A stretch of 64,000 nucleotides of DNA from Saccharopolyspora soli (GTDB taxonomy: Bacteria; Actinomycetota; Actinomycetes; Mycobacteriales; Pseudonocardiaceae), in NCBI RefSeq assembly GCF_022678645.1, contig NZ_JALBWV010000024.1, positions 57,740 through 121,739 of the forward strand, given 5' to 3'. Numbering within the stretch: position 1 is the first letter of the stretch; the number at the start of each line of letters is the position of its first letter. The position numbers and the translations under genes are program-made. The notes under the pieces were generated by a model. It was not told the DNA's origin and made no database searches. It was given only the letters and a program-made list of their open reading frames with translations. This document shows, one piece after another, positions 59,682 to 64,000 of this stretch.

Positions 59682-59812
59682 CAGCACGCCCGCTACGGCG
59701 GCTGCGGCGTCCTCATCTACTGGCACGTCGAGCAGAAGTCGGTTTCGGCGTCACCCGCCTGCTCGGTTTCGACCTGCTGCCGCGCATCAAGCAGATCAAC
59801 AAGGTCAAGCTC
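59682..59812 (+). pseudogene. Tn3-family transposase fragment
   Basis: Two adjacent pieces of a Tn3-type transposase: HARYGGCGVLIYWHVEQKSV, then, after an internal deletion/frameshift, GFGVTRLLGFDLLPRIKQINKVKL. In full-length transposases (about 980 residues) these flank an about 45-residue stretch of the DDE domain. An unassigned tail follows to about 60039 (AKANGLLAAKLRGAREFAAN), overlapping the 3' end of the epoxide hydrolase gene on the other strand. Confidence 0.75.
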
Positions 59813-60035
59813 TTCGGTGGCGTCCTGCACGCCGCCGGGTCGGACGCGCTTTCCCGCTACGAGTTGGGATCCTGCTCGCCGAGCGCGGCGGGCTCGACGT
59901 CGGAGCGCTGCCGAAGGCCTCCAAGGCCTCTGTCGGTGCCAAGGGCACGACGGTGCGGCTGGACTCGGCGAAGGCGAACGGCCTGTTGGCCGCGAAGCTC
60001 CGGGGTGCCCGGGAGTTCGCGGCCAACAGTGTCTC

Positions 60036-61139
60036 CTAGCGCGTGGCGACCCGGTGGTCGTACTTGATGTGGGTAAGGAAGAAGTCCCGGACGTCCTCGG
60101 CGAGCAGGTCCGGCACCTCCATCGCGGCGAAGTGGCCGCCGCGCTCGAACTCCGACCAGTGCCTGATGTCGTACAGCCGCTCGGCCAGCGGTCGCACCGA
60201 CAGCGTGATGTCGTGCGCGAACACCGCCACGCCGAGCGGCACCCGGCACGGCTGCTGGCTCCCCCGCGGGGTGTCGTGGTGGAACCGGCCCGAGGAGGCC
60301 GCGGTCGCGGTCAGCCAGTACAGCGAGATGTCGGTGAGCATCCGATCGTCGCTGACCGGCGTGGCGGGGTCGGTCCACTGTGCGAATCGCTCGGCGATCC
60401 AGACCAGCTGGCCGACCGGCGAGTCGGTCAGCGCGTAGCCGATGGTCTGCGGGGTGAGCGCCTGCAGAGCCTGGTACGGCGGGCGGTTCGCCATCAGCTG
60501 CCTGACCTTGTCCAGTCGGGCCTCATCTGCTTCGGACACCTCGACGTCGGGGTCCGGCCGGGTCGGCAGGTAGTTGACGTGCACCCCGACGACGTGCTCG
60601 GGCGCGACCGCGCCGAGCCCGATGGAGATGCCCGCGCCGAAGTCGCCGCCCTGTGCGCCGTAGCGCTCGTACCCCAGGCGGCGCATCAGCTCGGCCCAGG
60701 CCCGGGCGACCCGGACGGCGTCCCAGCCGCGCTCGTGGGTCGGCCCGGAGAACCCGAAGCCGGGAATGGACGGAATCACCAGGTGGAAGTCGCGCGACAG
60801 CGGCTCGATCACGTCGAGGAACTCCAGGAACGAACCGGGCCAGCCGTGGGTGAGGATCAGCGCGAGCGCGTCCGGTTTCGAAGACCGGACGTGGACGAAG
60901 TGGATGTTCTGGCCGTCGATCTCGGTGGTGAAGTGCGGAAGCTCGTTGAGCTTGGCCTCGTGCTCGCGCCAGTCGTAGCCGGCGCGCCAGTATTCGGCCA
61001 GTTCCTTGAGCCGCGCCAGCGGGAAGCCGTAGTCCCACCCGGCGTCGGCGACCTCGTTGGGCCAACGGGTGCGGGAGAGCCGGTCGGTCAGATCGTCGAG
61101 GTCGGCCTGGGGGATGTCGATGCGGAACGGCTTGATCAT
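60036..61139 (-). CDS. Epoxide hydrolase (alpha/beta-hydrolase, EHN domain)
   Basis: 367 residues. The N-terminal EHN domain ([34 protein letters not shown]) precedes an alpha/beta-hydrolase core. [10 protein letters not shown] is the oxyanion region, the nucleophilic Asp lies in [11 protein letters not shown] near residue 178, and the catalytic His in [21 protein letters not shown] near 340. The family opens epoxides through an alkyl-enzyme intermediate. The ATG at 61139 has GGAG 8 nt upstream. It is divergent from a MarR gene and carried on the nested Tn3-type element. The substrate is unknown. Confidence 0.88.
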   Translation of the reverse strand: MIKPFRIDIPQADLDDLTDRLSRTRWPNEVADAGWDYGFPLARLKELAEYWRAGYDWREHEAKLNELPHFTTEIDGQNIHFVHVRSSKPDALALILTHGWPGSFLEFLDVIEPLSRDFHLVIPSIPGFGFSGPTHERGWDAVRVARAWAELMRRLGYERYGAQGGDFGAGISIGLGAVAPEHVVGVHVNYLPTRPDPDVEVSEADEARLDKVRQLMANRPPYQALQALTPQTIGYALTDSPVGQLVWIAERFAQWTDPATPVSDDRMLTDISLYWLTATAASSGRFHHDTPRGSQQPCRVPLGVAVFAHDITLSVRPLAERLYDIRHWSEFERGGHFAAMEVPDLLAEDVRDFFLTHIKYDHRVATR

Positions 61140-61179
61140 GGTCTTAACTCCAGGAGGATTCATTCGACGCTCAAATGTT

Positions 61180-61245
61180 CGGACGACTAACGTTTATATT
61201 CCAAACGATATCACAATCGTTAGTGCGCCCAACGATTTGTAGACT
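61180..61245. promoter_or_regulatory. AT-rich divergent promoter with MarR-type operator
   Basis: AACGAT-ATCACA-ATCGTT (61204-61221) is a clear inverted repeat; ACGTTTATATTCCAAACG just before and AACGATTTG (61231-61239) add half-sites. The region is much more AT-rich than the rest of the window and lies between the epoxide hydrolase and MarR starts. Confidence 0.65.
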
Positions 61246-61251
61246 CACCAC

Positions 61252-61731
61252 ATGGAGAACCCATCCGAGGAGACGCCCGCCAGGTGGAAGAGCCTGCCCA
61301 GCTGGCTGCTCACCCAGACTGCCAACCACGCGCACCGCCTGGTGACCGACGGGTTCTCGTCCGTCCACGCCCGCGGCTACCACTACCGCCTGCTGGCGAC
61401 GCTGGAGGAGTTCGGCCCGGCCAGCCAGGCCGCGCTGGGCCGCCGTAGCGACATCCACCTCAGCGACATGGTCGCGGCGATCAACGAGCTCGCCGATCAC
61501 AAACTGGTCGAGCGCGCCCCGGACCCCTCCGATCGGCGGCGCAACATCATCTCGCTGACCGCCGCGGGCAAGCGGCAGCTGCGGCGACTGGAGAAGCAGC
61601 TGGCCGAAACCCAGGACGAACTGCTGGCTCCGCTGTCACCCGAGGAGCGACAGCGGTTGACCGAGCTGCTGTCCAGACTGTTGGACCACCACACCCGGCG
61701 AACCGGCACCCCCGAAGAGTCGTGGCGCTGA
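61252..61731 (+). CDS. MarR-family regulator
   Basis: 159 residues. The winged helix is HYRLLATLEEFGPASQAALGRRSDIHLSDMVAAINELADHKLVERAPDPSDRRRNIISLTAAGKRQL (about 45-108); DPSDRRR is the wing. The flanking helices dimerise (LLTQTANHAHRL, LSRLLDHHTRR). Its place opposite the epoxide hydrolase, with an operator between, suggests repression of the pair and release by an electrophile or aromatic ligand. Cargo of the Tn3-type element. Confidence 0.87.
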   Translation: MENPSEETPARWKSLPSWLLTQTANHAHRLVTDGFSSVHARGYHYRLLATLEEFGPASQAALGRRSDIHLSDMVAAINELADHKLVERAPDPSDRRRNIISLTAAGKRQLRRLEKQLAETQDELLAPLSPEERQRLTELLSRLLDHHTRRTGTPEESWR

Positions 61732-61889
61732 CTGGGAACGCGCCCAAGAATTCCTCGAAGGCCCGGCCTTAGCGTTGTTTGCCGTTTACTACCGGCGGGC
61801 CTGTGAGCATCGCTGACCAGTTTTGGCCCAGACCCTGCACCGCTCCAGCCAGGCATTCGGACAGTTCCAATACCCGACGTCACCATTAG

Positions 61890-62516
61890 GCCGGGCGAGA
61901 TGAACGAGGCCGCTGCCGTGCTCAACGCGGCCTTCGACGCAAGCTGAGGCTCGGGTAGTGCGGGTGTTGCCTTCTGGCACGCCCAGTCGAAGGCACGCTC
62001 GGCGAGCGGCTGAGCGTAGAAGTTACGCGGGCGTCGGTACAGGCGCGAATGAGGTTGCTCGGTACGTCGCATGACGTGCGGCGCTCACTGCCGGGCCGTC
62101 GCGCTGACCTGTTCCTACAGTCGGGAGGCGTCTCGTTGTGTCGGTTGGGTATGACACGGGACTAGCCCACTTTGGACACATGAAACCTCTTCTTGGAATA
62201 GGTTCTTTGGGTAATTGTGTGCAGGTGGCGGAACTTGCTGCGAGTTACGGCTCTCGCGGTGAAGCTCACCCATGGCTGCAACGCAGGCGAGACCGAAGTC
62301 CTCAGCTGTGCCGTGTACTGGTTGTGACCGGCGGGGTCGCATGGGCGACGAGTGATCATCGAAATGTGAGAAACCCCCAGGTGATAGCGCGGCCACGCTA
62401 CCTAGGGGCCTCTGGTTACCGGACCTGTGCTCGGCTCAGACTCGTCATGGCGGGTATCGGGGCGGTCCGGTGGAGTGGTTCACGGGTCGGTGCTGTTCGA
62501 ACCAGGTCGAGGGCGC
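61890..62516. other. Non-coding or decayed part of the integrative element
   Basis: About 630 nt after the SUKH remnant. No convincing gene. It includes a less GC-rich stretch (about 62140-62230: GAAACCTCTTCTTGGAATAG, GGTAATTGTG). Open frames on either strand lack homology. Confidence 0.4.
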
Positions 62517-62744
62517 ATGAGCATTCGCTACGGACGTCCGAACCCGGATGCTGACGCCTGGTACGACCCGGCTGACGGCGCGGTGTATGCCGCTGGGGCG
62601 ACGGTGGATGAGGCGTTGGAGGAGCAGCAGCGACGCCACCGGCAGGACCAGGAGGCCGCCGACGCGGACATCGTCAGCATCGACAGCAAGCCGCCGGCTG
62701 AACGTCGCGTGACGTGGCTGAAGGCCAGCGAGATCGTGATCTAG
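62517..62744 (+). CDS. Hypothetical 75-residue protein
   Basis: The product begins SIRYGRPNPDADAWYDPADGAVYAAGATVDEALEEQQRRHRQD and ends KPPAERRVTWLKASEIVI; it is acidic and helical in the middle. The ATG at 62517 is preceded by GAGGG. No domain recognised. It lies in the element between the SUKH remnant and the ATPase remnant. Confidence 0.5.
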   Translation: MSIRYGRPNPDADAWYDPADGAVYAAGATVDEALEEQQRRHRQDQEAADADIVSIDSKPPAERRVTWLKASEIVI

Positions 62745-62799
62745 AGGCGAACGTGGTTGTGGACGGACCGGGTTGCGAGCACGGTGAAGACGCCGGTAT

Positions 62800-62965
62800 C
62801 GACCTGCCTCGCTACATCCTCGGAAGCCTCCGAGATCTCCCGGCAGCGTGCCGCGGGTGCCCTGAGCGGACAGCCACGCGGCAGCCTGTGTTTTTCCCAC
62901 ACCGGCGTGGCCGACGAACAAAGTGGTCTCCCCAAGCGGGCATTTAGCAGCTAGCAGGTACACGC
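62800..62965 (-). pseudogene. P-loop ATPase remnant (AAA_25/primase-helicase-like)
   Basis: On the minus strand LGETTLFVGHAGVGKTQAAAWLSAQGTRGTLPG gives a Walker A (GHAGVGKT) followed by the S-A-x-x-T-R-G-T-L-P-G text common in AAA ATPases next to primase/polymerase genes of actinomycete elements. The frame then degenerates and Walker B is absent. Probably a piece of the former replication gene. Confidence 0.45.
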
Positions 62966-63149
62966 CGGACTCTGCTGACCGTCCACGCAGATGGGCGTTA
63001 CCTGCGACGACATGACCGCACTGCAACGGCAATTCTTGCAGTCACGGATGTTCTCAGTTCACCAACCTGGGTCGTCCCGGTCCGCCTGACGAGTAGAAAG
63101 CTGGTCGTCGAGCTGATCGGAACGATCAATACTTTGGGGAGATGATCAC

Positions 63150-63434
63150 ATGTCAACAACGATCGACTACAGCCCACAGCGGCACCTGGCCCTGGGCCTG
63201 GTCCAGGAGGAGCGCGTCCGCTTCCACAACGGGCTCCACGGCATGGCCCTCGGATACACCTGGCTGACCGGCGAGTCCATGGACGAGCCGCTGCGCACGA
63301 CCCTCCACGAGCTGTGGCGCGTGGACGCGATCCAGATCGAAACCCACCGCCTGTTCGCCAGTGGGGGGCACTGCGTGAAGCTCACCCCGCATGGGTTCCA
63401 GATGTTCCAGAGTTGGGCGACGGTCGCCGCGTAG
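63150..63434 (+). CDS. Hypothetical 94-residue protein next to attR
   Basis: The product (STTIDYSPQRHLALGLVQEERVRFHNGLHGMALGYTWLTGESMDEPLRTTLHELWRVDAIQIETHRLF) is a compact helical protein with one Cys. GGGGAG is 9 nt upstream of the ATG. No family recognised. It is the last intact ORF of the integrative element. Confidence 0.6.
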   Translation: MSTTIDYSPQRHLALGLVQEERVRFHNGLHGMALGYTWLTGESMDEPLRTTLHELWRVDAIQIETHRLFASGGHCVKLTPHGFQMFQSWATVAA

Positions 63435-63594
63435 ACAGGAGGCGAGCGTCGCCGTCCTAGCGCTCGCCGTTCCAGACCGAGGGTCATCAGGCTAGGAGAC
63501 CGACGAGGGCCAAAGTACCTCAATGGCGCTTTCGATCGGATGAAGCCGCAGCTCACCGTGATGGGGCCTGCTCCACCACGGCAGGACCCAGGAC

Positions 63595-63629
63595 CCGCGG
63601 GTTCTGGGTTCGATCCCCAGGCGCCCCAC
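63595..63629 (+). other. attR: repeated tRNA-Lys 3' end
   Basis: Exact 35-nt copy of 57997-58031 without the rest of a tRNA. It marks the right border of the integrative element. Confidence 0.92.
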
Positions 63630-63829
63630 GATCATCCTGTTCGATGGCCTTCGGTCATCTTCCCGGGATCGTGATGTCCATACGGGGGCCGAGCCTCCGT
63701 AGACCCCACGGTGCGGTGGCCACTTTCTGTTGGCTCCGCACCTTTTGTTGTGTTCCCGGCCTGCTCTCCGACCAGCGTTCCGGTGGTGTTCGTGTTCAGG
63801 TGGCGATCGCCGGTGCAAGCCGTTCGAGT

Positions 63830-63970
63830 TCGGTGACGCTTGCGTGGAGGCCGTCGTCCGTGGCTGGCATGCATCGTGCTGCTCGTGCACCGGCGGCATG
63901 CTCGTGAACGACACGGGCAGAGAACGCCCACGGGCCCGAGCGCGCGGCGGGCGTCCTCGACGATGCTCAT
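63830..63970 (-). pseudogene. LLM-class oxidoreductase remnant (N-terminus, frameshifted)
   Basis: On the minus strand SIVEDARRALGPVG, then after a frameshift LPVSFTSMPPVHEQHDA, resembles the first about 35 residues of F420-dependent LLM oxidoreductases. The rest is missing. It lies just outside attR, so the chromosome beyond the element was also eroded. The call is tentative. Confidence 0.35.
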
Positions 63971-64000
63971 GCGAAGTAGTGCCCCTTCGCCAGATCGGCG

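Larger units (their letters stand above)
59636..61801. mobile_element. Tn3-family-derived element carrying epoxide hydrolase and MarR
   Basis: The 2.17-kb unit is bounded by inverted repeats 59636-59680 and 61760-61801 (outer end GGCCCGCCGGTAGTAAACGG, inner ACAACGCTAAGG). They are identical except for three extra A in the left copy. It is flanked by TGTGA duplications and contains a Tn3-type transposase fragment right after the left repeat. No resolvase remains. Confidence 0.78.
57997..63629. mobile_element. Decayed integrative element at tRNA-Lys
   Basis: About 5.6 kb between direct 35-nt att repeats. Contents: a broken integrase beside attL, small unknown genes, a SUKH-like gene split by a nested Tn3-type element, a P-loop ATPase remnant and a small ORF near attR. 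Layout and integrase position match actinomycete integrative elements (AICE/prophage type) that insert at tRNA 3' ends. Without integrase catalytic domain, replication or transfer genes it should be immobile. Confidence 0.85.

Overview
The window is very GC-rich actinobacterial chromosome. Short leaderless-type promoters (TAnnnT about 7 nt upstream of the start codon), many GTG/TTG starts, mycothiol synthesis (mshD), an RsiG-type anti-sigma factor, GlnR, DUF5753-type XRE regulators and F420-type LLM oxidoreductases point to the Pseudonocardiaceae, most likely Saccharopolyspora or a close relative. From memory of the M. tuberculosis map, the gene order purB-purC-purS-purQ-purL ... SCP-like-purF-purM-DUF3073 ... 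ygfZ-pabC-like-nitrobindin-SseC-CysA2-thioredoxin-LmeA-GlnR-MshD-pst-PhoU-LCP-Dus closely follows Rv0777-Rv0823c. The backbone is therefore an old syntenic core into which lineage-specific genes have been inserted.

1-11 kb: a sigma-factor remnant, purB, a TenA protein, purC, a DUF2334 protein, a secreted Asp-rich protein, a metallo-beta-lactamase-fold hydrolase, an SDR, and the translationally coupled cluster purS - 51-residue ORF - purQ - purL. 11-22.6 kb is accessory: two tandem paralogous membrane/pentapeptide-type proteins, a secreted GH25 lysozyme, a PAS-GGDEF-EAL protein, a GH15 hydrolase, a type VII secretion-associated protein, a PRC-barrel protein, a secreted subtilase and a LuxR-type regulator. 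22.6-26 kb: SCP-like protein, purF and purM complete the purine genes (PurF, PurL/Q/S, PurM, PurC and PurB; PurD, PurN, PurK/E and PurH are not here).

26-36.8 kb: DUF3073, an unknown conserved protein, two methyltransferases, RsiG, YgfZ, a Fur regulator, a PLP class IV enzyme, a nitrobindin-like protein, and a sulfur operon read leftwards. That operon is a Cys-containing leader peptide, DUF4395 protein, rhodanese and DUF1416/SseC. A thioredoxin-like protein with an LmeA-like protein upstream follows. 37.6-50 kb: hydrolase, glnR, mshD and pstSCAB with a PHO box; then TetR/oxidoreductase/LLM, a SnoaL-like/XRE divergent pair, a DUF5753 regulator, and phoU with its own triple PHO-box promoter. 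50-57.7 kb: a large LCP protein, a diguanylate cyclase, lipoproteins, dusB, a SodC-like lipoprotein, a transporter remnant and a DUF4232 lipoprotein.

The last 6 kb is a decayed integrative element. It starts at tRNA-Lys(TTT), whose last 35 nt are repeated at 63595-63629 (attL/attR). Inside are a frameshifted, truncated integrase next to attL, small unknown ORFs, a P-loop ATPase remnant and a SUKH-like gene. The SUKH-like gene is interrupted by a second, nested element (59636-61801) bounded by about 45-bp inverted repeats with a 5-bp target duplication. That element contains a Tn3-type transposase fragment and carries an epoxide hydrolase with a divergent MarR regulator.

Two themes recur. Phosphate, nitrogen and sulfur control sit together (PHO boxes, GlnR, sulfur leader peptide). 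Cyclic di-GMP is represented by two GGDEF proteins plus RsiG, its anti-sigma effector. Several families of dispersed intergenic hairpins lie just after genes and appear to act as terminators.
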